Shown here in pieces: positions 46,150 to 56,063 of a stretch of 56,063 nt of DNA (positions are counted from its first letter, which is position 1; each line of letters opens with the position of its first letter). The DNA comes from Fomitopsis serialis (lineage: Eukaryota > Basidiomycota > Agaricomycetes > Polyporales > Fomitopsidaceae). The translations under genes and the position numbers were made by a program. Under the pieces are notes generated by a model that saw nothing but the letters and a program-made list of their open reading frames with translations, ran no database searches and had not been told where the DNA came from. The DNA lies in the NCBI RefSeq assembly GCF_022376445.1, contig NW_025955220.1, positions 1 through 56,063 on the forward strand, in the 5' to 3' direction.

Positions 46150-46960
46150 TCTGGAGTGCTTGCATCGGTGGCACCCCCGACGGCGATACCGACGTTGGCA
46201 CGGGAGGAGGGGCGTGAGCACTATCACTGGTCTCGGAGGAGAGGCCTTGCGCAACTGTCGGCGTCGAGGATCATCCCGTCGAACGGAACGTCTTCGCCAA
46301 CAGCGTCCTTGAGCACTTTGGCCGGGGATGTGGTCGTTGAGACAGAGACAACGATCAGTTTCCTTCGCGGAGAGCGAGCTGGTCGCCGATAACCACCTTG
46401 ACCTTGAAGTCGAGGGCGTGCCATGGGGTCGCCGAGTGCTTGCTTGGCGTCCGAACAGGGATGGTTGGTTCATCTAGGCGAGACTCTTGCGAATCGTAGT
46501 CGTGACCGGGCAAGCGACGCGGTGTAGAATGAAGAACATGTTGGGACCAGTTATCCGTGGAGAGCACCGCACCCTCGGTCTCGCCCCGTTTGCAAGCTAA
46601 CCCCTACGCACATTCTCAGTTAGTTACCGTTGAGAGCGAACTTGTATAGGATTACACGTACAGATCGCAGCGATAATCACCAATCTTCCTGCTCTGGTGA
46701 AGAGGTCCACCCGTGAGCACAGCATGATCGAATCGAGACGTCGACGGCGGCAGTCGGCGGGGACGATGTATCAGAATCTGCGAGCAGGAGGATGATACTG
46801 ACGACATACTCCCGATCCAGGGGTTGTTGCTCGCCATTCGACAGAAGGATAGCGATAAAGCGCCGCACCTAGGAAAGCGTGTTCCATGTGAATGACAAGG
46901 GCCTAACACCACATGACGCTGGAAAGTGAGATGGAGAGAATAGCAACGAACTAACAATTA
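46150..46960 (-). pseudogene. Plasma-membrane H+-ATPase (P-type, PMA1-like) relic 1
   Basis: Minus-strand fragments in order: YIVPADCR, FDHAVLTGGPLHQSRKI (family LTGES motif changed), CKRGETEGAVLSTDNW, ATPWHALDFKVKVVIGDQLAL, KETDRCLCLNDHI and NVGIAVGGATDA. These are actuator- and phosphorylation-domain pieces of the P-type proton pump. The nucleotide-binding domain, the DKTGT aspartate region and all membrane segments are absent, and the frame shifts repeatedly. The functional pump pushes protons out and energises nutrient uptake; this copy cannot. 46480-46960 is repeated at 52845-53285. Confidence 0.8.
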
Positions 46961-47025
46961 CGTTCCTCTGACACAGGCATGCTCCCGCCGAGCAACTCGG
47001 GGCGACGATCGGCACTCCTTGCCAG

Positions 47026-48435
47026 TCAGACCGTTTCGATCCAACCGGAGGGGCGTGAAGGACATGCCCGACGACGATGGCCTCGCGGTCGACCTTTTCT
47101 GAATCGCGAAAACCCTCCGCACCCGATGAAACGAGTGATCTTTCCGCCTAGGATACTATGTCGGTGTGTTAGCTCAATATGAACCTGAACAAATAGCTTG
47201 CCAGATCGGTGTACCCACACGTAGCCGTTTCGTCCTCGCGTCCAATGCTTTTTCCGCCTCCGCAACGTAACATACCCAGATTGAGTGACCATCTCGTTAT
47301 GACCTGTAAACAACTCATACGGCGGCAGCGCGACCTGCCTCCACACCTCCATAAACACCCTCTCTTCCCCTTTCTCCCGTTCTCTCGCCGGCGCTGCCCC
47401 TTGTCATCCGCCTCATCCTCTAACGACACACACTTCTTCTTGCCCGAATCCGCGTACCCGTTCGCGGATGCTCTAGGGGCGGAGCATAGCGACAGCGCGG
47501 AGGACGTACGGGAGACCGATGATCACCGCTCTCAAGGAACGCATTCAGGGCTTCATTCGTGACCGTGATCGCGAACATCGGGTCATGCAGGCACGCCGGC
47601 GCGACGTTGTTCGGCGCTTTCGTTCTGTATATCTCCCAGAAGCTCGGTGCCTTGCCCACCGCCCTGCTTGCACCCGCACCAGCACTCGCGGAGGCAGGCG
47701 TGACCTTGGCGATCGCGCGCGAGGGCAGAGCAGAGTAGAGTATGGACGTCAGGTTGAGGTGCGCCGCGAGATCCTTCTCGATGGTGCGCTGGATGAACGC
47801 CATCGTCTCCTCGTCGAAGGGCGCGTACATGAACGCGGAGATAGCGGGACCGAGGCAGTCGGCGATGCCTGCGAGCGTGAACGACTTGAGTGAGCGACGC
47901 GTCGTGGCTCGACTGATGCCCGTACTTCGTGAACGAGAGGACATACCAGTGGTAGATACTGAGGAAGCGCGGGACGAGGACGGGGACGACGATGATTGGC
48001 ATGGAGGACTGCGAGGCGGGTCAGAGGAGCGCAGTTCAGGGAGGGGATAAACATACGATCAAGTGGGTTCCAGGCCCAGCATAGAGCATTGTACAGGCAG
48101 CCCAGCGAGCATCCGGAAGTCCTTCTTCTGCCACGAGATAGGCACGTACTTCGCGCGCCGTGGTTCTCAAAGCGAAACGAACCACGCGTCCGTCACCGCA
48201 CGGAGTGTGCTTTGTGGTCTCCACCAAGACTCGACAAAGGCTCTTGACCATAGCAGGAGGACGGACGAGTAGACCGCTGAGTAGGCCTCGTGAAAGAAGT
48301 TATAGTACGCGCCGGAGACGGAGATGAACATGGAGGATCCCGTGTAGTATGAGAGGTGCCACGGAGTATCATGACCGACCATGACCGACTCGATGCGGTC
48401 TCAGCTGCTCGAGCCCGGCGCCGCGCCCAGGCCAC
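47026..48435 (-). pseudogene. Unrecognised gene remnant
   Basis: Several protein-like blocks on the minus strand look like pieces of one multi-exon gene: SMFISVSGAYYNFFHEAYSA (48382-48230), IVVPVLVPRFLSIYHWYVLS (48000-47930) and a long block at 47890-47510 with IADCLGPAISAFMYAPFDEE and SFWEIYRTKAPNNVAPACL. They are in different frames, and I could not join them into a clean model or name the family. It may be a spliced gene with errors or a relic. It is missing from the second copy of this duplication. Confidence 0.4.
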
Positions 48436-49984
48436 CGTCCTTATGGTTGATGTTACATATGCGTGATTCAGAATGAGTCGTAGAGTCGACAGAAGGCAAT
48501 AATCAGAGGTGAGATCAGCACGGCGGCAAGATTCGCAGTATGGAGGCCGCAGGTCTGTTCCGGGGCTGTCAGTGCGTCCATCATACTAACACGATATCCA
48601 CTCACCGGTCACGCTGTGTCAGCCGTGCTAATGTACTTTGTGGACATAGTATGAGAACTAGCAGCTGCCAGTCGTTTTCTCCCCGCTCCTGACAGCACGC
48701 AAGCCGCCCGTCTTGAGGACATGTAGGAGCTTTGTCTATTAGCGCTCTGCCTGCCTTGCATTCTCGCGCGCGGCGGCATGCGTCTAGATGGCACTCTTGC
48801 TGGAGAGGAGCGAAAGGCGAAGATGAGGTCAACTCGGGGTGGTATGGCGACAGAGATTGGTGCTCAGCCCCGAGCAGAGAGAAGGGGTGTGCTGGTCGTC
48901 CAAGAGGATCAGAAAGAGTGTGTTAGGTCGGTATCCTTGACCAGCTCGGTAGAACCAGCCTCCTGTGCAGGTAGGGGACAGAATAAGAAAGAGCAGCCTG
49001 TGGTCGGGAGGGCGAACAAGTCAGGAAAACTGTATCCTCGCGCTCCACCACAGCAATCGGCAATTCCTTGGCTGACTGTGCGGTTCGATTACTTGAGACC
49101 TTCACGGCGATTACAGCTTCCGTCCGTCTCCCAATATGCTTCGACGGCTCCTTGAATCACCGCTACGGTGGTACCCCCTCCAGTCGTCGCGTTCTCCTTT
49201 GACCGTCTGACAAATCTCATTCGTTAACCATCCATCTACGAGTCATGTTGGCCGCTTACCTTCGCGCGGTAATGGCCACCCGCGTCCTATGGAGCCCACA
49301 CTCACGACCTTTGTCCCTTCACCTTGAGATCGCCCATCACGACGGACTGAGGCACATAGAGCCTTATAGAGCTGTCCACTATATATGGTAGATCAGTTAG
49401 AGTGACGGAAGCATCTGTCGAATGTCTCACCAGTAGCAACGTACGAGGCCGATGTCGACGGGGATGATCTACTAGTATCGGCGCCGCGGGGGAGGCGCGA
49501 GCGCGACTCGCAATGCGCGAAATTAGCTGGATTACCCGAAATGGCAACTGCAGGCGATGTACAGTTCACGACTTTGCCTGCCAGTCCGGGCCCCATACAG
49601 TGAGTAGGTGCGTCGACGAACAAGAAGGCCGCCATTCCCTAAGTTTGCGCTTTCAAACGTTCTGACATCCATAATCCCGCACGCCCGCACATCACCTCCG
49701 TCGTGGACCTCGCCCATACACTTTCGCCCGCCCACCCAACGCCCACGGCCGTACGCTCATGCGCTCGCCGATCCAACGAGGTGTGAATATCTTCATGATA
49801 GCATTTATGTTCGTTGCGATTTACAACGGCTCGCATGACTCCAATTTCGAGATGTGGTGTCATCATAATATTACCTCTGCCAGTGCTCGCAACTCATATG
49901 CACATTCAGTGATCGGATAGAGAACAGTTACAAGAGATGGACTTGAAGATCCGTACAGGCAAGGACATATATGCTACGACGATT

Positions 49985-50565
49985 TCAAAGGAAATAGCCC
50001 GCCACAACCCATAACAGGTAGCCAGTCGTGGAACACAGAAGGAGCACGACGCAGGCATTGCAGAACGTGCGCCAGAAGGGCTTGTTGCTCTGTGGGCGAG
50101 CATCCTTGTCGTTCTCGCTGAAGCAGCGCCCCGCGAGCGACCAAAAACTCGCGGCAGTGGGCATCTTCGCTTTGTGCAGCACGCCTGCTGCATTATTAAC
50201 CCAGCATATGGTCAACTCCGGCTGGAGAATTTCTCAGCTCTGTGTTCAAATAGATAGCGATGTTCGTACCTCGTTCAGTGAAACCTTCACGGTGTGCGAA
50301 GAGCTATGACCAGCTGGTCGTACACAGTGTGGCGTGTCACCCCGAAAAAGACATCTGTGGCAGCTGTCATTTCACCAGATCGGGGGAGGCAGAAGGGAGC
50401 GTCAAACTCACAATGATTATCAGTGAGTGGGATGAAGAAGAGCAACCCGGGCGTCGCGGCACCGCTACGAAGGTGCAGAGCGGTTTCATGGGTGAGGATC
50501 TCTTCGTAATCGCTGACATAGTACACCTTGCCCCACTGTCGGCCAAACTTCAGCGATTGATTCAT
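49985..50565 (-). pseudogene. Unknown protein with C-terminal membrane segment, copy 1
   Basis: Minus-strand exons are 50412-50565, 50270-50363 and 49985-50221. The start MNQSLKFGRQWGKV is supported because copy 2 has MGQQLKFAQKWGN in the same place. The protein has VYYVSDYEEI, a LLFFIPLTDNH segment, DVFFGVTRHTVYDQLVIAL and a C-terminal membrane helix (ACVVLLLCSTTGYLLWVVAG). The middle exon is one base short relative to copy 2 (near 50295), so the frame breaks before VKVSLNE; either this is a recent pseudogene or there is an assembly error. It otherwise looks well preserved. Family unknown. Confidence 0.55.
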
Positions 50566-50707
50566 GAGGGAATAGCCCAAGACTTACTTGGTTGCAGATG
50601 ACGTTCGCGGGAGGCTAAAACAGCACGAACATGCGATAGCACAGTGGCGAGGGGAGAACAAAGCCATGGTGGTCGTCTGTTCCAAGGTCGGTTAGCTACG
50701 GCTTCGC

Positions 50708-50760
50708 CTTATATACTGCATGTGGCGCTAACATGCATCTGTGCATGTGGCGCCACATGC
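50708..50760 (-). promoter_or_regulatory. TATA box and paired palindromes GCATGTGGC(G)..
   Basis: On the minus strand, a TATATAAGG TATA-like box (50708-50716) is preceded upstream by two palindromes. One is an imperfect 19-bp element (50718-50736). The other is a perfect 18-bp element, GCATGTGGCGCCACATGC (50743-50760). The same arrangement is kept in copy 2 (54780-54829). Likely the core promoter and binding sites for the gene at 49985-50565. Confidence 0.55.
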
Positions 50761-51205
50761 ATTGTCCTTCGAGCAGCGGCTCAAGAGCCCAAGACAAACC
50801 TACTTCTGCCGAGGGCACCGTTATGGCTCAGAGTAAGCAGAAGGGCGCACCATCAACTACTAACGGATGCCAGAACGCCGACCTACCATACCGCGTGCAT
50901 GAGGACAGGCAGGCTGAACATTGCTGGTGTCCCCAAGATGTCACTAGTGAGTCCACGAGCACAGAAGTACGCGAAGGAAGAGCACTTGAATGCGATAGTC
51001 ACTAACAGCAGCGAGGGATGGCACGAAGCTGCCATGCTCTCTTCGCACCTTCAAGCCCTTGCCCTGGTGCCGCGTCGATCATATTCGGTCGATCGATGAA
51101 CGCCTCCATGGCGTCTGAGTCATCGCCCGGATGGACAATGTTGACTTCGAGACCAGGACAGCCAGACGACGGGCTGGGACCGAAGCCAGGTGTATCAGAG
51201 CCTAG

Positions 51206-51563
51206 TCATCGCTCTCCGATGAGTTGACAGTGCTGAGGGAGGTGACCACGGGGCATCGACGGTAAAAACGGATCGCCGCCATGCAAGCGGAACCCGCCGT
51301 AGTCTCGTCACTGGAGTAGCGATCGATTCCAGAATCGCGTGGCCTGAACTCCTTCTGCAGCGGGGAAGCAGGCGCCTTGCGCTTCTGTCTCTCGTGGGGC
51401 TGGGCATCGCAGAAGCGATGCTGAAGCTGAATGATGTATCGGGGCCGTTAAAGAAGGAAGGCGTGCTCACCCTCCGACGAGCCGTCTTTCTTGCGGGATT
51501 GGAAGACGAGACGGTGACGAGGCTACGCGCTCATGCCACTACACGCAGAAGGCATCCCAGTTG
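51206..51563 (+). other. Uninterrupted protein-like frame, no start
   Basis: About 115 codons without a stop encode a helical, charged sequence (RGSRRLALLSLVGLGIAEAM, LKKEGVLTLRRAVFLAGLED, ETVTRLRAHATT). There is no good start codon and no convincing splice partner. Possibly an exon of a lost gene. No family recognised. Confidence 0.3.
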
Positions 51564-51846
51564 AGCCGCCGTAGCTGTGGTGCACGCCTGTGAACACTCC
51601 GTCGCTGGGGGGTTTCTTTCATAACGCGATGTTCATACTGGGCGGGGACTTGTGACAGCGCCTGTCTTCGACGATTTCTTTCCACGCCTGGGATCGGACT
51701 CAAGACCCGCTCGTAGAGCTGGTAGACGCGCGCCGAAGACGAGGAACAGTACCGGAGCTCGCGCTGTGTGGCCCGCTAACGGGGGAACAGCTGGCGCCTG
51801 TGGGCTACATCATTATCGCAGTGGCCTGAGCTGAGAAAGCACATAA

Positions 51847-52200
51847 CTAATTTTCAAAACCTACGACAACTGCGCCCTGCGCCGACTCTAGCAGTTCAAC
51901 GGGCGGGAATGCGCACGTCGCTTCGTGACGTGCCCGCCCGGAAACGGCCTCTGCGACCTCTTCATTGCTCATCTGCCCCGTCTTCGTGAACATTTCGAGC
52001 GCAGGCGACTTGACCTTGACCTTGTCTTTAGCACAATGGAGCGGCGTCCGGGACACAGAACCGCCTCGAAAGCGCCCGCTCATTGTCGTCTGCGCACGCA
52101 CATCAGGATCAGAACCCGAGCCATACCCGCTCTCATGGTTTGAATGAATCGCAGCATTGTCATCGACTCTGCTTGTCATTTTGAGGTGCAAGTCCGTCTC
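51847..52200 (-). other. Protein-like frame next to H+-ATPase relic 2
   Basis: The minus-strand frame ends EMFTKTGQMSNEEVAEAVSG...AQGAVVVGFEN and starts at a possible MTSRVDDNAAIHSNHESGYG. Its frame is open into the pump relic, but the sequence is not pump-like. Origin unknown. Confidence 0.3.
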
Positions 52201-53285
52201 AGTGTTGACTGTGGCGTGCGGAGGTCGAGCGGGCAGCAGGCAGAGGCGCCAAAACGTCGAGGATCCGCCTTCGGCTGTTCTTTGGCTGACGCAACCTGTA
52301 ACGGGGTGCTGGCTCTGGGCGCATCGGCGTAGCATACTGATGGGGGTGGCTTGCGCCTCGCGACCAGGAGAGACGAGAAGGCGTTGACGTGCTTGGCCGA
52401 ATCTGCTTGGTGTCCAAGCAGAGAGGGTCGAAGATGGGGAGGCGACCAATGAGATCGAATGCGTTGCCCTCAGCCTCAAAATCATGGCCCTCGACCTCCT
52501 TGTAGGAGAAGGCGAACGCACACAAACTACCGGCGGCAATCTCCTCATCGTCACCTGCACCTCGGCCTTCTTGCGCGGGCAAACCTCGACGATTGTGCCG
52601 TTCATGCCCTTGGTACCAAACTTAAGATAGCTGGTCGATTCCTCGCGGTAGGTGATCTCGGCCCGCGTGTCAACGGGGTTTGAGCGGCTTGAGATCGAGG
52701 AGCTTGGTAGCGCGCGAGAGGTGTCGCTGAGAGCGCCCACATCGCCAGGGTCGATGCCTCTCGAAACGGAAGGTACGGGTCTTCTGTGATGTCGCTGAGA
52801 CCGCGACGGTGTTTACGGCGGGAACAGTTAGAAAGTGTCGGTGATGGCGAGACTCTTGCAAGTCGTAGTCGTGACCGGACGAGCGACGCGGTGTAGAATG
52901 AAGAGCACGTTGGGACCAGTTATCCGTGGAGAGCACCGCACCCTCGGTCTCGCCCCGTTTGCAAGCTAACCCCTACGCACACTCTCAGTTAGTTACCGTT
53001 GAGAGCGAACTTGTATAGGATTACACGTACAGCACGCAGCGACAATCACTAATCTTCCTGCTCTGGTGAAGAGGTTCGCCCGTGAGGGCAGCATGATCGA
53101 ATCGAGACGTCGACGGCGGCAGTCGGCGGGGACGATGTATCAGAGTCTGCGAGCAGGAGGATGATACTGACGACATACTCCCGATCCAGGGGTTGTTGCT
53201 CGCCATTCGACAGAAGGATAGCGACAAGCGCTGCACCCTCTATGACTAGGAAAGCTTGTTCCACATGAATGACAAGGATCTAACG
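52200..53285 (-). pseudogene. Plasma-membrane H+-ATPase (P-type, PMA1-like) relic 2
   Basis: Minus-strand blocks: IVPADCR, FDHAALTGEPLHQSRKI, CKRGETEGAVLSTDNW, LLDLKPLKP, PVDTRAEITYREES, KGMNGTIVEVCPRKKAE, FSYKEVEGHDFEAEGNAFDL and IGRLPIFDPLCLDTKQ. These are the actuator domain and the nucleotide-binding domain up to the start of the P-domain. The DKTGT phosphorylation site and the transmembrane segments are missing, and frameshifts separate blocks. It retains parts lost in relic 1 and vice versa, so both derive from a longer ancestor already inside the duplicated unit. Confidence 0.82.
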
Positions 53286-54086
53286 CCATATGAGACTTGC
53301 GGATGCAAAGGCAAGGGATACGATGAACCTACAGATACGTACGTTATGTTCAGACTTGCTCAAGGCGACGGCGGGCCTCCTAGTCAGACAGCTTGAAGGC
53401 GTCCTGGGCGACGATGGTCTCGAGGTCGACCTTTATCCTTGTCGTAGATTCTCTGCACGCGATTGTATGTGCAGTGGCGTGTATACGATTTCGCGTCCTT
53501 GACCGGTTCGGTCGATCTACTCCCTGGGCCACTGTGCGATTCGTCTACTCGAGACCTTCCCAGTGCGCCACAGTCATAAGCCACTTCGTTCCGCACGACC
53601 CGGCGGTCGTCCACTCACGCACTTTGTTCATCTCCTCGAGCCTGAGATCACCCAACTCGCCCCCTCAAGCCTGGCGGACGCGCGCCGGCACAGTTCGTCA
53701 ATGTGTCCTCAGAGCTCACACTCACATCAGAATCGGAGAAGGACAAATTTGAACATCTCACCAGTAGTAGCCTTCGAGGTAAGACAATAATAACTCAAAG
53801 ACGAACATTCAACAGAGCCGAGAGTCAACGAACATAAGCACTGGCGCCGGGCCCGGGGGCATGGCCTCGCAAGGGAATACTTACCCAATATGGCAAGAGT
53901 AGTCCCAGGCACGTACCTACATCGCAGACGGTTGGGAGTCGTCAAGCCTACTGCACAACCCCCGGTACGTGGGTTGTTGTGTAATATATGTTCGTAATCG
54001 ATAGAAGAGATTATTTGAAGAGGAGGAGGTCTGCGCAGACATCGACATACATGCTACAAACTTGAATCGACGGCGGCGATCCAGAG

Positions 54087-54680
54087 CTAATAGCCAGTCA
54101 TGAACACTTTGAACGCGAACACACAGCCTGTCACCCAACAGAGAAGAAGCACGATACAGGCATGCCAGAAGGCATGCCTTGAAGGCTCAACCGTGGAAGG
54201 CTCAACCGTGGAAGGCTCAACTGGGGTGCTGAAGCAGAGCCCTACGAGCGACTGAAACTCCTTGGTATTGCCGAACCTCACTTTGTGTAGCATGCCTGTT
54301 CTTTCGTCGGCCCAGCAAATGATCGAATAAGGCTGGATAGTATCTCTTTAGTTACGAATTCAGGTGGAGAGCCGCGTTCCTACCTCTATAGTCACAACCT
54401 TCGCGACGCGCGGAAGAGTTATGGCGTTCGGCTGATCGTGCGCTGCGCTGCCTGTTGACACGAGGAAAACATCTGCGGTAATTGTAAATTCACGAGAGTG
54501 GCGAAGGTAGAGATGGCTAGACTCACACTCATCACCAGGAAGAAGTTTGACGATCAGAAACCCCGGATAAGGACGCCGCCATCAGGACGAACAGTGGCTT
54601 CGTGAATGGGCATTACCCGGTAATCACTGATACAGTAAACCATTGCCCCACTTTTGAGCAAACTTTAGCTGCTGACCCAT
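54087..54680 (-). pseudogene. Unknown membrane-tail protein, copy 2 (decayed)
   Basis: The gene structure parallels 49985-50565. It starts MGQQLKFAQKWGN, then changes frame before VYCISDYRVMPIHEATV. A later exon AITLPRVAKVVTIE joins to SIICWADERTGMLHKVRFG, and the C-terminal helix is ACIVLLLCWVTGCVFAFKVF. A 15-nt unit encoding VEPST is repeated three times just before the helix (54183-54227). At least one frameshift; probably dead, although its last two exons are in better frame than those of copy 1. Confidence 0.5.
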
Positions 54681-54779
54681 GAGTGAAGGGCCCAAAACTT
54701 ACCTCATTGAAGTAGGCATTTGCGGGAGACCTGTTATGATGGTCGTCTGTTCCAAGATCAGTTAGCCACGGCTTCGCTT

Positions 54780-54829
54780 TATATGTAGCATGTGGCACCC
54801 ACATGCATCCGTGCATGTGGCGTCCACAT
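54780..54829 (-). promoter_or_regulatory. Promoter palindromes, copy 2
   Basis: A TATATAAAGCG TATA-like box and two GCATGTGG..CCACATG elements keep the same order and spacing as at 50708-50760, although the palindromes are now imperfect. Confidence 0.45.
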
Positions 54830-55710
54830 GGATGGTCCGTCTCAAGAGCCCAAGACAGAGCCGGCTTCCACCTAGGGCACCGGTGTGGCTTGGAGTGAGT
54901 AGAAAGGCGCAACATCGAAGCCCAATGCATGATGGAACGTCGACATGGCTGTCAATACGGCGTGTGTGCGAACACGGGCAGACAGGCTTGAATATCGCTG
55001 GCGTCCCCGAGACTGTTGCATCTTGCACAGTGCAAGCCAGAATACCGTGACCCTGACATGCGCAGCGAACAGACCGAGACGGAAGGAAGGGAGAGCCTAG
55101 CACGGTAGTTAGTACGTCTACATAGGGGCCTCAGCGACGCTGGATGGAACAAAATAATTACCATAGCCCGATATTCATCACCCGAGATCTACCTCTAACG
55201 TAGAGTGTAATACGTTCCTCCTGGATCGGAAAGCAAGCTACACGCCGTCTGACGTCTCGCGGTGTCAGAGGGTGTCAGTTCGGAAGCTTAGATCACAAAG
55301 GATAGTCATAACACTATAGCACCTTATGCATAACCATCACGCAGGCGCGATTCCGACCGCCAAGCTCCTGTAAACCTATTACTGAGTTGTGAGTAAGCTA
55401 CGGGCGGCCTGCCCATGTCGGTGAATACGCACCGGTAGCCAGCCAACTCGCGGGGCAAACGTCAGTAGTGAGTGCAAGAGCAGAGCCGTAGTACGTGAGG
55501 GAGGAGCGCTTGAACGCATCCTCACTAACGACAGCGAGGGATGCCACGAGACCCATAATGCTCCCTTCCAACTCCCTTGGACACCTTCAAGTCCTTAGCC
55601 CCGTTTCGTCCTACTCCTTCTAGCATCTCCTCGTTCTCCGCGGCGCGTTGAGCGTTTACACATGTACAGCTACGTCGTACTCCCGCTGCACCGCGTCGAT
55701 CGCCATTCAC

Positions 55711-56063
55711 TGCCGCTTTACCGCAGTCTTGGGGGTCGTAGTCCGCGATAAGATTCGTGCAGCGCTTCGCTGTCGACCCGCTAAACCGTCGTTCAGAATG
55801 CAGCGGCGTTAGACCCGCAGTCTATCAGAATGATATCTCGGACATTCGAGGTTACAGCACGGTCTCGGATTGTGGCACTTCCTCAACCGAGCGAATCCCA
55901 AAATATTTGAACCAGAATTTCCCTGTGGACAGATCAGCGAGACTTTCGCCGTAACTAGTAGCCCCTCACGGGACTTACCGTATGCCCCATACAGTACTTG
56001 TCCCCCAGTAGGCTAGGCTACTAGTTAACAGATTGACTGTGGAACGCGTCCGTACTGTACGTT
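55711..56063. other. No gene seen
   Basis: Right edge of the window, beyond the second duplication. No exon, repeat or motif that I can support. Confidence 0.4.

Larger units (their letters stand above)
46480..51100 (+). repeat. Second segmental duplication, copy 1
   Basis: It matches 52845-55710 in the same orientation and order. 46480-46960 corresponds to 52845-53285 at high identity. Further matches are 47060/53400, 49085/53535, 50000/54085, 50560/54665, 50705/54770, 50930/54990 and 50960/55480. Copy 1 contains about 2 kb (47.1-49.0 kb) missing from copy 2. Both carry the pump relic and the membrane-protein gene. Confidence 0.75.
52845..55710 (+). repeat. Second segmental duplication, copy 2
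   Basis: Counterpart of 46480-51100 (see that entry for anchor pairs). It is shorter, lacking the 47.1-49.0 kb content, and more decayed in the membrane-protein gene. Confidence 0.72.

Noticed and set aside
50588..50667. Upstream ATG (50667) as first exon of the membrane-tail gene
   Set aside because: The splice phase does not fit and copy 2 lacks this ATG. The ATG at 50565 is conserved between copies and in frame.
1..56063. CRISPR array, rRNA or tRNA genes
   Set aside because: No regular repeat-spacer structure, no rRNA-like conserved stretch and no convincing tRNA box A/box B pair; the DNA is nuclear fungal.

Overview
This is a stretch of fungal nuclear DNA, almost certainly from a mushroom-forming basidiomycete (Agaricomycetes). 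Genes are broken by many 45-70 nt introns with GT..AG ends and TACTAAC/CTGAC-like branch sites. Several genes belong to families typical of these fungi: a protein with an MLKL-like N-terminal bundle fused to a divergent kinase, and a C1-tailed tyrosine-kinase-like kinase. There is no bacterial gene organisation, no rRNA or tRNA gene and no CRISPR array that I can see. Gene models were rebuilt by hand from splice sites and reading-frame continuity. Models whose exon lengths add up to a whole number of codons are named as such.

Layout. 1-1.25 kb: a truncated Ty1/copia gag. 1.76-5.14 kb (+): MLKL-NTD/kinase-like gene. 5.52-7.89 kb (-): kinase with a C-terminal C1 zinc domain. 8.28-10.33 kb (-), 11.74-12.97 kb (-) and 14.88-15.6 kb (-): three paralogues of a zinc-finger family. 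The first two models are complete and the third is frameshifted. 13.75-14.36 kb (+): a small protein with a C-terminal membrane segment. 16.77-19.00 kb (-): an 11-exon mitochondrial acyl-CoA thioesterase (ACOT9 type). 19.5-28.15 kb and 35.25-41.86 kb: two direct copies of a large diverged segmental duplication, with a third partial copy at 33.6-34.3 kb. Each large copy carries a decayed relic of the zinc-finger family. Copy A keeps an intact 4-exon gene for a 180-residue basic protein that is broken in copy B. 30.0-32.4 kb, between the copies: a small unknown gene (-) and a fourth, intact zinc-finger paralogue (+).

41.9-55.7 kb is a graveyard of gene fragments: repeat arrays, an Arp2 (actin-related protein 2) relic split by a broken HMG-box gene, two plasma-membrane H+-ATPase relics, and two copies of an unknown membrane-protein gene. 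The last three items lie in a second, heavily diverged direct duplication (46.5-51.1 kb and 52.8-55.7 kb).

The main discovery candidate is the zinc-finger family. At least four genes or near-genes and two or more relics share a C-terminal module of three C2H2 fingers plus a final C2HC finger, preceded by a basic KRKR-type patch, all within about 31 kb. The family appears to be expanding and decaying locally together with the segmental duplications. No function can be read from the sequence beyond probable nuclear nucleic-acid binding.
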